A stretch of 64,000 nucleotides of DNA, from positions 3,782,001 to 3,846,000 of the forward strand of contig OX388348.1 of the NCBI GenBank assembly GCA_947579665.1, in the 5' to 3' direction. Below the pieces are notes generated by a model, which had not been told where the DNA came from, did no database searches, and saw only the letters and a program-made list of their open reading frames with translations. Within the stretch, counting starts at the first letter, position 1, and each line of letters starts with the position of its first letter. Of this stretch, positions 34,851 through 49,334 are shown piece after piece. The stretch is from Sympetrum striolatum. Taxonomy: Eukaryota > Arthropoda > Insecta > Odonata > Libellulidae. A program made the position numbers and the translations under genes.

Positions 34851-34929
34851 GAAAATGTGAAAATTTACTTTATTTACTTTTATTTATACTAATTATAGTG
34901 TGATTGGTGTGAAAGTTTACAGTGTTTTT

Positions 34930-35790
34930 TTACTTTCTCCATATACGTAGTATAGAGAAATTATTGTTTTCATGAAAAAAATCGGCGTTGAGATTTCATA
35001 TACATGTTTTGGGGTCCCTAGAACACGTTTTGACCATTTTCGGAATGATGTCTGTGTGTGTGTGTGATTTTGGGCGCTCTAACGTAAAAAATATTTGTCG
35101 TAATAATACCAAACTTCATATATAGCACTGTTATGGGTGCTGTCAGAGTTGATTAGTTTTTGGAGTAAATCGGTCAACCGGAAGTCGAGCTTCATTCATC
35201 AAAGCTCATTTCCGGTTTTCAAAATATCTCCATAAATATTGTATTTAGGTATGCTCTATTATTTATAAAAGTTTTATAAAATGTAATTTACTATAACTTT
35301 TGTATTAAACATATTTTTGTATCACTGATTGTTTAGGAGTTATTCATGAAATACTTATAAACCGGAAGTAGCTGATTATTTACTTTGTGGGCGCTCTAAC
35401 ATGAAAACTGTTTGTTGTATTAACACCAAATTTCATACATAGTACTTTGATTAGTGCCGTTAAAGTTGATTAGTTTTTGAAGTAAATCAGTTAACCGGAA
35501 GATGAGCTTTACTTTTCGAAGCTTTTTTCCATTTTTGTAAAATATCTCCATTAATCTGATATTTAGTTATATACTATTATTTATAAAAGTTTAAAAAAAT
35601 ATAATTCAGAACAACTTTTGTATGAAAAATATTATTATATAACTGATTGTTTAGGAGTTACTCATGAAATACTGATAAACCGGAAGTTGCTGATTATGTA
35701 CTTTTTGGGTGCTCTGGGCGAAAGGCCAATTTCATCGTTTTTCATCGAACATGTCCCGAAAAACATTATTTATAATGTTAATGACGTAAA
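34930..35790 (+). repeat. interspersed repeat with 318-bp internal tandem duplication
   Basis: Opens with TACTTTCTCCATATACGTAG and a (TG)n run at 35053-35066. Unit 1 starts at 35072 (GGGCGCTCTAAC), unit 2 at 35389 (GGGCGCTCTAAC), and a third partial unit at 35707 (GGGTGCTCTGG). The two full units share GTTGATTAGTTTTTG, AACCGGAAG, AAAATATCTCCAT, TGATTGTTTAGGAGTTA and AAACCGGAAGT blocks in order, with scattered substitutions. No credible protein is encoded in either unit. The type of element is unknown. Confidence 0.75.
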
Positions 35791-35806
35791 AGATTATATG
35801 ATATAA

Positions 35807-38800
35807 ATTAATAACTTATCTTCCAAGTTTAGATTGAATCTAGAGTTCGAAAATACTTTTTTCCTCAGAACTGATTTTCACAGGGAGAAGGTTCCTTAGT
35901 TCTGATCAACGCATGCGTCCCCTATCGGCTTCAGGAGTATTATAAATCCCTAAGTAAGCATTTTATAGAAGATTGATTTATGTTAGGATTAAGATATAAC
36001 GCTCTATTTTACTTACTTGGCTTTATATTATTTTGCATTCGATTTTATTAGTAATAACCCTCCTCAAATCTCGCAAATGGATATACTTGCGAGCAATATA
36101 CGTATATATTTCTTTTAAATTACATTATTACTTCTTATTGGGTACGTAGATTTCTTGGCTCCTGCTTCTATATTCGGAATTGTTATATCGCTATTATTTG
36201 CTATAAAATTAATTGTTTTAGAAAATGCGATTAATTCCGAAACGAGAATCGTATCTCGGAAGATTTCGTTCGGAATATGAATTGAGGGCAAAATTCCGAG
36301 AAGTGCTATGCGGATACAATGCGGAGATGCGAAATGGAGAGTTCACTACGGGATAATGCTGGTTTTAACAACGGAAGGATAAAAAAACTTTATTAGTACG
36401 AGGCCAAAAAAAATGTTTCCGCGTTCATTTGGAGGAGTGGTTTCCAAACTTTTTCATCCCATTACCTCTCGACCCTTGGGTCAGCGAATAATTATCCGAA
36501 GCTCTCCTTTTCCTTCGCCGGAAATGTGGTTCACACATCTTGCGGAAAAGTGCGAATATGAAGGTGCAAAATGGGCGAGAGGAGCATTTCCCGAACGAGT
36601 CAGGCGAAAAGCACCGGGAAATGTGAAAGGCACATTCTCAGGTGAGGCTGTCGAATAATTCAAACCTCTCTCGCAATTAGTTTATGTTTTTTTCTTTAAA
36701 ACTTAAGATTTGCAGTCCCATTGGCGCTAATAGAGCTTGTCGCAAAATCAGTCAACGAAAGCACTATTTCAGAAAATTTCATTCTAGACAATTTGAAGAA
36801 ATAATTAAGAAAGCACATACTATCTCGATATTTCAATTTTTCTTCTTCGTTACCATTGGAACGAATGCGGAAGGTAGGAAGGATAGAGGAATAAATATGT
36901 AGCGACGGAACGCCATGTAGCAAAAGTAAGCATCAAATATAGGGGTAATAATTTGCTTTCAATATTTGATATAAATTTGTGTGTTATTTAACCTAGTTAT
37001 TTGTTGCCTTATAATTTAATAGTTATCTATAATATAGTTTATCAAATTTGGCAAAATACGTTGAAACTTATGATTAGTTCAAATGTAACCATAGCCTCGA
37101 AAAATGTTATATAGTCAACATTTTATGCATAAAATAGTTGTATGAAGTTCTACAATGAAGAAATTTTCAAATTACAGCCTATGTCTATCTGCATTTTATT
37201 CCTCAAGAATTTCAATTTTCGATTGTAACAATGTTTTAATTTATTTTATTATGTTATATTCTCCCATAATAAATTTATTTTTTATGTTGCTATCTATTCA
37301 CAATCCCTACACATTAGATGGTAACTTCAAACATTAAACGTTAAAAAAGATGCATTCACTAAACGCCTCTGTTTTAGCTTTGCATGGTATAAGTGGAAAT
37401 ATTTATAAAATTTACACGGCATATATTTTGCGTAAATAACTTTAGATTAGATTTAACAAAGGAAATTCCGTAATAAAAATTTTACTATCCTCCAAATCGT
37501 AAAGTTACTCAAGTGGCTCTTCATGACCGTGGAAGGGCTCGTTATCCCACATTTTGGAAAACCCTTTCCCTTAGAGGACATCCCCAACTTATCTCACGAA
37601 AACCGGAAGAAAATGGACATTTTTTTGCGTTAGGATGATATCTTTCGAAAAATCAATTGACCGTATCACTAAATTCATGAGTCGATCCCCAATTCTCAAA
37701 GGAATCTGATATGAGCAGAATTTTAAAGAGATCTTCTCTAAAGGCAAACGACTTAAATAAATGTGGATAAAAAAATATACATATAAAACTTTATAGCTAC
37801 GGATGGTATACGTAGAAAATTGTATATAAATAGATTAGATCGATAAAGTATATGGCTACTTCAAGATTTAAAGACTGTATCCGCAGATAAACTTTTCTGG
37901 ACGCGTTTTTGACGTTATGAAATATTTTCCCTGTTGTGTTGAACGTTGTAAGTCATTAATTCGCTGAATAGTATCGATTTCCATTTTACAGATATTTGGT
38001 TCGCATTCAGCTACTGTCAGTAACTATAGTTTTGGGAAGAATTACTATGTAATATTTGGAATTCGGTAAAATATTTCATAGAATGTTGGGAGAATATTAG
38101 CTACTGAGTCATTTACTTGAAAACAAATGATTTATGCATCCTTGGTCAATTTTATGAGATATTAAAATGATCTTATATCCGATTTGTAAACTGATTTTTT
38201 TTAATGTTACTGTTACCCTCTGAACTTATATTCTCGAAGACATATGCTAAAGTGATTAAAATTTTGGGTGAGATATACGAAAGAGGTGTATATAAATCAT
38301 CAACTTCAGATGTGAGATGGTATATTTTACGTATTTTTTAGTTCATACACAGCATTTTAATAATTTTAAAGCTATATTTTCAGTTTTACTTTGGTTAATA
38401 TAAAATGAGAGTTACCGAACAAAACCACTACAACCAGCTGTGACTCATTTCGTTTCATATTTCTCTTCCATTCTTATGTAATTACGTACAACGTACCTAA
38501 TATAGATTGGCTGTAACAACAGTCTCCTTGAGATGTACTAAAGCACGTGACGATGAAGATAAGATCGTAAATTATGCGCCATTGCGAGAAAGACGTCTTC
38601 TTGGAACGTATGCACTTTCCGCGTGGCGTAGAAAGTGAAAGGGCATTGGATTGCAGATGGTGAAAGTCAAGAGGGATGGTGAGAAGATGCGTGATTAAGA
38701 ATGTAAATTGAGGAGAGAAGTTCAAGGGATACTTTGACTTAGGAGTTCCAACTACTGCAGCAAACCGCATACATTCCTGCCTTCCCTCTTCTCCGATTTC

Positions 38801-41800
38801 CTTCTCTTTCAAACCTCATTATTTTTATTGCCTCCTCAAAAATATTTATCGTTACATTTTATCGTATCCTCTTTTTCATCTTTGTCTATCTAATACGATC
38901 GAGGTCCTATTCTTTTATCCTTGCCAAGATGTAGGCTGAACAAGGCTTCTTGCTGATTAAGGCTAAGGTTTCACAGCATTACATGAATGCACAGAACATT
39001 GCCACCTCATAGGTAGGTGATGTATCCATTATTACATGACTAATGCAAGATTCATGTTGAAAAAGTTAACATTTTGTTTTACAATTCATCGATTAAACTC
39101 AATTTCAATGATATTTAAAGAGCTAAATTTTCATGTAATGGTGTTCCTTTTCTTCCTTCACGCTTGATTTTGAATAAAATCGAAAATGAAGACGAAGTGG
39201 ATAAAGTTTCAAGAGAACAAAAATCGAATATGAACGGACACGTAGTAGTTTATTCAATAATTAAAACGGCACTTCAGAAAATCTTCGTCTAACGTGACAT
39301 GATAAACTATACCCTTTGGTGAGATGTTGTAACGTAAATGTCTATTAAGAGAATCGCATCACTGGTGCTAGTCTTCTATTACAGCGAAACTATCGCTATG
39401 TTTGTTTATTTAATGATTGAATTGGAGACTCCCTACCTTTTTTGCAGACTTGCCTCGCCTACCTTTGCGAGGTAACTGGTCTCTGCTCGTTGATATTTGA
39501 AGTGTCCTGGACACGCAACCCAGACAACACAAGTAACGCCGCATCACTGTGCACATAATTCATTCGAAAAGCGTGAACTTCGGTGTTAAACTTCTCTGTG
39601 CAAATCCTCTTTGACTCATAAGTTTATACATAAGGTGTGAATACGTGCGCACTGTTTTGTAATCGATCGATATATTGCTTTGATTTCAAAGTTAGAAGTT
39701 CCGGCATCGGCCACAGACGAGATTGGACTGTGACAGAATGTTGATATTACACTTCACTTCTGGTTCAAAAAAGCTTGCTGTAGATGGATAATAATGCACA
39801 AAAAATGCTTGCTGTTTTCTCAGAATAGTCAAAAAATATTTTCCATAGACTCAGCGTTTGAAAATATCCTAAATTATTATTCAGTTATAATTCCTTCGGA
39901 AGTTTGCTAAACTTTAAGCCGTTATTTCAATAAGTCAGCTTTAACCTTACATATATCGGATGAATCTTTCCTTCGGTCACTTTGGAAAATATTCGTAGCA
40001 CTTCTTATCCGTCTCAAATCACTGGTTGTACTGGCCAATGGTGGGGTTCAAATCATGAGACGTCACTGAGGCATTGTTTGAAATTGTAACGGCAGCGATT
40101 AGCATGTGAATGAATGAGACTTTGAGCACACACCCTCCTCTTACTCTTTCCCATTGAAACACTTTAGCTCGGAGAAAATTCTGTTATAAAAAGAGCTCTC
40201 AAATAGTCATGAAGGTATAACAAATTCTCAAATTGTACAATATTTAATGTATGTATAGCATGTAATATCTCGTTAACTTCCGTAGATTACCGCTGAAAAA
40301 GGTCTTTTATAATTTCGCGACATAATAAGATAAATGAAATGGGAAAATTGCTTCAGAAATGAAATTGGATTTTGTGGTCATCACACATCTTTATTCTATT
40401 AAAACATTACGTTATCAAGTATTCCGATCCCTCATTTCATTCAGTAAGCGTTATTTCCTTCTTATGATTACGTAACATCATCTAACTACACAAACATATA
40501 TTCGGCCTTTTCTGATGCTTCCGTTTTTATGCGGCTGTGCATTACCCTTTGTACCCTTTTCAATGGAACAATTCAATAAAAATTTCGTTCATTGCATTTT
40601 CTTTTTTGGTTTAGGAAATAGCTATAAGTTGTATCAGTTAATGATTCGGTGTCTCATTTCGCTGCTTTCTCAACGTGTGTTCAATTACCTGAAATATATC
40701 CACCTGTCACTAGTTTGGCTGATAGAAAATAAATATCTATTCATCAGTCAGTTCATCACCTCTTCTAAGTTATACTACTTGAGTTAAGTATGATCCATTT
40801 TTATTAAATAATCACTTGCGATTAAATACATAATGTATGCTTTCTACGCTCGATTTTTATTTATAATTAATATTTAATTTCTCATCATATGTTGAAAGAT
40901 TGGCTTGTATTATTTCTAAATTCCCCAAAATCTATATATTTGCCGAAAATTTTAATTTAAATAATTAATATAAAATTTAGTCAATTAAACCTATAAATAC
41001 TTATATCTTAATTAAATAAAAATACGTAGTTCTATTTCTGCATAAAAACGTTGTAGAGTCTAAAAGTTTTAGTTTTAAGGCAACTTTAATTAAGAGCATA
41101 AACTTCCTAATTTATATTGTTTTCAATCACTTGGGATAGTTTTAGAATGAATTTACTTTTTCCGTTCCAAGTAACCTGTATGTCACCACTTTCAGTCAGC
41201 GCTTCTTTTGCTTCGTTATTTATCCTTTACTTTTCGTTTCAAGTTAATCCTTCCACTTTTTACTCCGACCAGAAACGTTTTCTTCTCTCAGCGCCTATTC
41301 ATTTGTTTGGTTTAACTTTCTTAATCTCATTGATAGCGTAGAAAATAGGTAATCAGCAAGGAGTTCGGCTAATCCGCTCGTATCTGAGAGATTATTCTTT
41401 CTACTCAAAGGAAGCTCTCTTCTTAATCTTATGCTAATATTACCTTTTCTCCTTTCCCCTCAAAATAAAATTCATTTCCGTTTCAAGTAACAAGTTTTCT
41501 AATTACACTCTTCTTTCTTAATTTAGTATTTTTTAAATTTCATAACTGTAGTGCGTTACCCATTACATCCGTCATTTTATTTTCATTTTATGCCATCTTA
41601 TTGAAAATATATTCAGTCATAACAATCATGTGCTTCATTTCATTACATATACGAAATCGTATGTAAAGGTTTTAATTGATACAGTTGGTCTATGGCACAG
41701 AAGTTTATTATGCCGATAAGGAATTTACATTGTCCTGTTACATTGCATATAGATTCTCCATACGTTCACTTCATCGTTATTGTTCGCCGTAAATGCGACA

Positions 41801-42878
41801 AATATAGCTTGTCAACATCTTAAACGCTCTCTAAGACAGAAATCTCAGGAAAAACAAGGGCGATCCGCACCCGTAGATATTAAAACAAACACTTCTGTTT
41901 GCGTGTGATTCGCATCACGGTCGTCGTGACTATGTTTGCGTCACCGGGGACTCAATAAACGTGTCAATGATGTCTGACGCTTAAGGTGTTTGTCATTCTA
42001 AAATTCGAACCTCATTCTGAGAGAATGCGTCTTAGAAACTTTTTTCTGAAGAAGCTGATGCTAAACTGCTCTGCTCTCTTGAAATAAACTAGATAGATTG
42101 GTAGGTTTACTGTAGTTGTGATTGATATTGAAAATTAGAAGTGTTTATGAAGTATTTTCATAAACTGCAGTCATTTCTGCTTCCCTATCCTTCTTCACTT
42201 GATAAAATGTACAAAATTATCCGAACTTTACTGCAAAATAAACCCTGCCGGTTTCAATTTGAAACAATATTCAGAGGGAATTTTTCATTTTTCAAATAGT
42301 ACAGTATAGATATTTCTTATTTTGAAGATAAAAATGATTTATGTATGTTAAATCTCAAAAATACTTGCTGGAAAATATCTAGTAAATCTAATCGCAAATA
42401 TTTCACAATACTTTTCATTTAAAAATGCCATCTCATTGTATGATATGAGAAAAACGATGAATAAGTAGTATATCCCTTATTGAGTGCAATGGAGATACTA
42501 CTGCGTTCTGCGTTATCAAGAATAACATCTAAATGTAAGACAAATTATAAGTGTATAAAATATATTGCACGTGCGTTTTATCTTTAACATGTTTCTAGAG
42601 ATGACAATTTACTCTATGTTAAGTATTGCATATAACTTAAAAGTTATATTTTGATGTAAATGACGGACAGTTTACACAACTACTTCAATCTCAACGAATT
42701 TTAAGGCACAATTTTCTCGACTCGGTCTAATTCTTTAACTTAGATTTCTCTACTTAAGAAAAAGTTAACTTGAAGGGGATCATTCTTTCTTACATATCAG
42801 AAGAAAATCCAAATCTTTTCTGCTTTCTTTTTCTTTAATCATTGAGGATCCAGCGCAAGAGGTCAAAGGGAAACTTAC
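35807..42878. other. no gene recognised; about 7 kb of A+T-rich DNA
   Basis: No coding gene. A G+C-richer patch at 36400-36660 has open frames on both strands and contains GAGTGGTTTCCAAACTTTTT (36434-36453), which resembles a hAT terminal repeat. A small CCTCGC/GCGAGG stem lies at about 39449-39470. Everything else is A+T-rich with short chance frames. Confidence 0.45.
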
Positions 42879-42968
42879 CACAATTTCATCGTTTTCGGTT
42901 CTGATTAAAAGCGAGCATTCCTTATTTTTCACCGAGGATACAGCAACGCCTCCGTTGATACAAGATAT
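42879..42968 (-). CDS. weak candidate 90-nt exon (minus strand)
   Basis: On the minus strand an AG acceptor (GTGTTCCTCAG, ending at 42969) is followed by 30 in-phase codons, ISCINGGVAVSSVKNKECSL and then LIRTENDEIV, and a perfect GTAAGT donor at 42878-42873. Both ends fall on codon boundaries. The CINGG start is vaguely EGF-like, but no family is recognised. The branch point is poor, and a longer open frame runs through both splice sites, so coding potential alone does not support these edges. Confidence 0.22.
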
Positions 42969-45900
42969 CTGAGGAACACTTGAAGGCTTCGAAGGCCTCT
43001 CAGAAAACCGATAATTATTACGCTCCCTCGTTGATGACCAAAGAGTTCCGCAAGGCATCGTTCAAGGGCCCCTTTTCTTTCCATAGCAAACCTATTAACC
43101 TTCGAGACCCTCTTCTCCTTTGAATGCTATTCCTTTGTGTACTCAGTCTTCCCTCTGCCTTCCCTGTTTCTCCATATCTCAAGAAATGTTCCTTTTGTTT
43201 TTTTCCCACAGATACTCTCGTGCCCCCCGCGGCTTCTCTTAACGAACGCGGAGTCCTTGCTCAAATGTATCTCCTTGATGGTAGAAAATCTCCTCTTCGT
43301 AGTCACCGTAAATCAATACAAACACTACCTATATTTACTCCAAGTTTTGCTGTTAAACTCAAGAATCCTTTATTTATCTATTGCTACTTTCTCGGTTCAA
43401 CCTCTCCTAGTATATAATGTAATTCTCTCACTTTCGATCATACCAATGAAGATAAGTTTTCTTATAAAAATCGATTAAATTAAATCAACTTCATTTGTTG
43501 CTCTATTTTATGAAAGAACATCTTTCAGAAAACTGGATATATACAGATTCACACACATGTGCATGTGCAAAATTATTGTTTCATTAATATTTTAAAAAAT
43601 ACGAACCATTTTGTTAGTCTGCCTTTGTTATTCAGCTATCATGAATTGTGGAACAGCTTCTAACATACTGAAGGAAAGCTAACGTGAAATTAATTTTAAT
43701 TTGCTCGATATCAACTTCTTCGAAGAATCGAATCTTGTTCATTCATGGCTCTAAGCATAATGCTAGTTTTTCTTCATATATAGAAAATATAACTTATGCT
43801 CTTTGACAAATAGAATAGTAAATTTGATGAATCAGTCAGGTATAACTCTGTACGAGTAGAACAGTAAAAATCAGTGACTACACACTCTCAACAGTTGTGG
43901 CTTTTTATGCTTCAAAGCTTACGTTATTTTTTCGTAATATGTACAGTGAAAATGAACTTTAATTTTTAACTCTTATTGGTTGGCAATTAGAGTCTATTGT
44001 ATCAATATTCGATATGTCCACAATTATTGATTGAGTTTAACGATTTGAACAAATTGATTAGTAAATCTTTTCGACTCGTCTAAAAAACACTAATCGGTCT
44101 TTAAAGCTCATTCTTTTTAAGATTTAGAATGAATCCTTATGACCACTTTATTTTTTATAGATCAACCCCTTCATTTTAAATTACGTGTAATCGTATTTTT
44201 ACCTATTATTCTGCAAGATTATCGTTCGTATACTTTATCGATTAAAATTAGTTATCAGTCAGAATTTGGACGAAACGCATGCATTAATTCTGCAATCGAC
44301 CATTAACTGATTATAAGAGTTTTTCGTAATATTCATTGGCCCTTTCGATTTATCTAGAACTTTCTATTGGGTGATGCTAAAGTTCTTCGGGTTAGTAAAT
44401 TAAATCAGGAACGATATCTTTCCGAATACGTTTTATGCGTCAATACTCCAGAATGCGTGAATGACGTGCGCTTCTCCGTTTGAGTGCCATCACGCATGAG
44501 AATGTGACGAACGAGATTATCGGATGGTTTTGATTCCAAGGATCCAACTGCTCAATATTCATGAAGGGGATCTTCATGTCAGACACGCTCTTCAAAAACA
44601 TGAAAAACTCTCGGCTGATATTTTTGAAATCGTGACATTCTGACAGGCCATAAAAATCTCAGAGACGAGAGTGATACAAAAATATCTGCTGTAATTTAAT
44701 TTTTTGAGTTAGAGTTCAGTGTATACCAAAATGAAAAATATTTCCCTACATTATCATCGATTCATTTCTGTTCAGCAGAATAATCAAAGTAGTGTATTTA
44801 TTTCAATTTCAGAAAAATTGACAGATAGGGAATATTTATACCTTTTATTTTTAGCTTTATTTACATCATAGAGTAATGAATATGTATATTACACCTTTCT
44901 TTGTGCCTCCTTTATAAGTGCAATCGTTTTTTGTTTTCGCTTTAGCGTTTTCTGTTAACAGTTATCTAAACTCTTGTTAATCTAGCAATTGAAAATAAGA
45001 TTGTTGAGATAAGTAGGTTGAAATATTAAGAATTTTCAGCAATCATTATTACATATTTAAGTTATTTCGCATTCCAGTTCTGCTCAGGGCTCTCGAAAGC
45101 TGTATCGTTGACTCCTATAACTGTGACATTCTAGTGCAAGAAATATTATCATGTATATGTATGCTTTCAAATGTCTTTTTGTTTATTCGAATACGTCTCA
45201 TTGTATTTTTAATGTTGGAGTAATTTCATAGCACTTCTTAAGTCATAAAACTATCAGTATATCATATACTTCTTATTTATTCAAATGGTATAATTAATCT
45301 TGAAAAGTAACTATAATTTTCAATTTAGAAAAAATTAACATAATTGTATGAAATTTACTTTTTAAACTTTGTTTGATATGAATGTGAAGGTAGAATGTAC
45401 ATAGGCTAGTTACTCTGTAGTTAAGGATTAGAAATCAATCTCTCTCTGAATTTTTATTTTCTTGTGCATTATTTGAAATAATACACAACCTGGATATTCT
45501 CTGGAATTAGATTTCCTCTTTTGTGTAATTTCCCATATCTTTTAGTATCTTCCTCATTGTAACTACCGGTAATAAAATTATTACTTATACATCTACTACA
45601 AATTTACGATTTCAAGAACAAACGCTTTCAGTGTAATCCCTATAGGGAGTATCCTTAATCCCTGTATCGATCCAATACAGAGTCGGCGGACAACGTTTTC
45701 TGGAAGCTCTCCAATATCTGCAGTCGCGGTTGTCGTTTTCCTTCCCTCAATTAACTAGAAAGCCCGTTCTTAAGTGAGCTGTATGAAAAGTTCGCTTAAC
45801 GGTCTCTCCACACTGGAAATAAAAATAAACGATCCTGCCGGAGTCCTTAGCATCTCGGTTAAATTTAAAAGCGCCGAAATATATAAATTGCTGAGACGTT

Positions 45901-47776
45901 AAGCAGCTCGAGGTTTGCGGGAGATGGATTTAGGGATAGCCGTCTTGACCACTGGCGGAGTTAAAGATTAACGGATGATGAGATATCAAACCCAAGGTGC
46001 CTCTCTCATGGCTTACCTCCCTCTCTCGTAATGGCACTAAATGACATTTGCCATTAGCTCCAATATGAATTGTGAATTGATGATACTACGGTCAGTTTGG
46101 CCACTACGTAAATAAATAATGTTGAGTCAAAGGCACCCCACTCACATAAGAGACTTACTCCATGAATGTTTTTGTGTACAAGGATAAAAAAGTCGAATTT
46201 TTTATGCAAAACTGAAGGCCGGAAAAGAAATAAGTGAAAAGAACACGAAATAAAAGGAATAAAAAAACGAATTTATTTTAGGGAAACCAGTGAAAGTGAA
46301 GAACGGAATAATTTTGTTGGCCAAATCGAAATTATCCATCTGTACTTAAGTAAGTGATGCAGAAATTAATTGACTCGAATCATGGCTTCCACATTGAAAA
46401 GTTTTTTCCTCGTTCGCATTCAGCCATGAATCGATTATAAATACATTACGAATACTCATGTTAATCAAGATGAGATTTAATATAGAGCATCGAACAAATA
46501 CTACAAACATTCCCCTAGTTTGTCTTTCTAGGATTGAAGGAATTATGACTTTGTTGCCAAAATTGCTGCATTGTTGCAGTGAATGACAATACAAGGAGTT
46601 GTTTTGAATCTATCTCGAATTTGCTCTTCATAGGAGAAATTACTCTCTGAAAACTCCTGCCAGACAGGAAAATATCTAGTTGCCGTGACTTCATTTCGTG
46701 TAATGAATAAAAAATGGGTCTATTTAGTGTCTTCTTAGCATCCTTGATAAGTTCTCCGGAAATATATTTGTAAATTGTAATGCATCTTCAAGGGAATACA
46801 TTTTTACTGGGAATTGTTTCTAATTCACTGCCGCTTTACTTACAAAAGAGAAAATTCTTCCGTCTTTTATTCTAGAAATTAGTGCTAACTTTGTTATAAA
46901 TCATCTTTACTCAAATGAAATGCTGTAACAACATATCGTGCAACTCTTGCAGGTTGACTCGCCTGCACAAATCAACGAATATTGTAGCACACAAATGCAT
47001 TCGATTATCGCTCCAAAAATACTATTATGTTTTTTATGTGCACTTGGTTACACGGACGGGTTACGTAGAAGCATTCCGTTGATTGGGTATGCAATTGGCA
47101 GGGATTGAGGGAATGGAGGGTTCAAAATTAGCGCAACTCGGGGCAATAACGGTACGAAGCTCCCGTAACCCATGGAAACGTCATTATCAAACGAGACTAA
47201 ACACCCCTCATCCATTGCAATTTAATCTCCATCCTAATCCAAATCGTGAGGGCATCGCGACGACGATATGACCCCAATTACGTAACCGTGTAATGGGGAT
47301 GACTGCAAAACGTATAACGATAGGTTTATTTAAAGAGTAAACACTTGGAAGTAAAGGACTATCCTGGACTTAACTCGAAGGCGAATATTCTTGTGTTCTT
47401 TTCCGTAGCGAAGTTTTCATATCCATTAGTTAGGATTTTTAAATTTATATTTTCAGCCTTTCTCTGCATGCCTGTTGATTTCTTTTACATAATAATGCTT
47501 CTTATGATAATTTTATCTGTGATGTCAAATTAATCGACAACCTGCTTATTAATTTTATGATTTTGATTATTTATTCTATTGTAATATAAAATATAGATGA
47601 CTGTGAATCTGATATTCATACCACTACTGAAAAAAGTAATTTAACTTGCTATGACATAGGATTCCATTTTTCTGCTATATAAATACCTTATCAAAATCTC
47701 ATTATCTTTTTTGTTGTGATCTATCTTCCTCTTTCTTTCAACCTTTTATACTCATATTGCAGGTTTTTCAGAAATC
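42969..47776. other. no gene recognised
   Basis: A+T-rich. Overlapping plus frames of 97 and 113 residues at 43124-43478 lie in pyrimidine-rich DNA and look like chance. G+C-richer stretches at 45660-46010 and 47080-47280 hold nothing recognisable. Confidence 0.45.
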
Positions 47777-48000
47777 TTTGTGGGTTTTTTTCTGCAGAGA
47801 AATTATAATTTTTTTTACTGTGTTAAAAACTAACACTATTATATTTGCCTCACAAAACCATTCATTCTTTTATATTTCCTCTCTATTTCCAAATTATTTC
47901 ATAAAAATCAGTATAAATCAGTCAAGTGTTTTGATCGTATGTGTTAGACAAGGATAAGATCGGACTTCCTTGTCCCAATTTTGCACAATAAAGGCGATTG
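47777..48000 (+). repeat. possible LINE 3'-end fragment with terminal hairpin
   Basis: TTTGTGGGTTTTTTTCTGCA (47777-47796) is followed about 150 bp later by a perfect 8-bp stem, GACAAGGA (47947-47954) with TCCTTGTC (47967-47974). AATAAA follows at 47987 in CACAATAAAGGCGATTG. The arrangement matches 16371-16545 although the stem sequences differ, which points to related 3' ends held together by structure. Confidence 0.4.
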
Positions 48001-49334
48001 TATTGAACACACGTAGAATATGTTTTTATTCTATCCCTGTATGCTATATCTTCCTTCTTTAACATTCAGATAAATACAAAATCGCTCTCTTGTAACTACT
48101 GCAAACAAATTATTAAACAACGGCAAAATATGTATTTCTATGATTTTAAACGGTACTACTCTGATAACTATGTCTATCTAATAGGAAACTCTGTAATTAA
48201 TCATATTAGCAGTTCAAAGTTCGATCATGATTTGATATAAATGAAACCATTAACGCCTCATTCATAAATCGACGCTTTGTTAGATTTCGTTAATCAATAA
48301 TTAAAATATTTTATTTTGGAGTTTATTCCGGATCAACGACGGAATTATTATTTAGTTAACTTATTCATTTATCTTTTTTGTATGTAATTAAATCATTCCA
48401 ATTCGACCTTTATAAACTCACTTTCCGTACATTTTAGATTAGATATTTGTCGATATCAAACTATCTAATTTGCTATCAAGTTCTTCTTCTTCTTTCTTCA
48501 AGGATAGCAAACCAAATTCAACTATATTCCGAGTTTATTTTTTCGTCCAAATCATGAAATCATATAAAATTATTAGTAATACCTTCTTTCAAATCGGTTT
48601 ATATATTATTAAGCACCGTTTCCATCCCAGGCATCTTTCTCTTCGCCTTATCCATTAACCCATCTTCTGCCTGCTGAAATATTAAGGGCATTTTACGAGG
48701 TGATCATCTTTCGGAGCCTCGTTTATGGCATCTGCTTATTTATACGATATAGAGCACGACATACATTTTAGATCCCACGCGAGCAAAACTAACGAATTTG
48801 TAACGGCGTAACAATATTAGTGGCGCTTTTCCACGACCGGTGCAAGCCGAACTGTGCGCATCAAATATCCACAGCTCGTTTTGGCACTTTCTGGTGAGCA
48901 TTATGAGGAAATGGATTCTCTAACTACTTGCGCAATTCGCGTGCGGAGGTGCTCAGGTGTCTTGAGCAATTCCTTCGAGGTGTGAGGATGCTTATATCCC
49001 GTACGCTTTAGGATCCGCTGCCTTTATATAATGCTCGACTTCTCTGTATAGCTATTAAATTCGAATTTATTTTCTTAGTCCAAGCAGTTATCGTCATATT
49101 GAAGTATCAGTGTATATCGACATATGTTTTCGCTAAATCAAAACAAATTAACTTACTCCTCCTATTACATTTTTGATGTTATCCTATGCTGTAAATCCGT
49201 TGATTCTTTTCTCAAGTAGTATTTTCTTCCTTGCAAATAATGGTAGGTATTCATTAATCAAGGTTGTTCTTTCAGAATATAACAGATTTTACTTACAAAG
49301 GTATTTCTCAGCTTCCATTTTAAATAACTTATTT
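48001..49334. other. no gene recognised
   Basis: A+T-rich, with a G+C-richer interval around 48770-48990. Only short chance frames are present. Confidence 0.45.

Noticed and set aside
40030..40075. GGGGTTCAAATC as a polymerase III B-box
   Set aside because: No A-box at the proper distance and no foldable arms.
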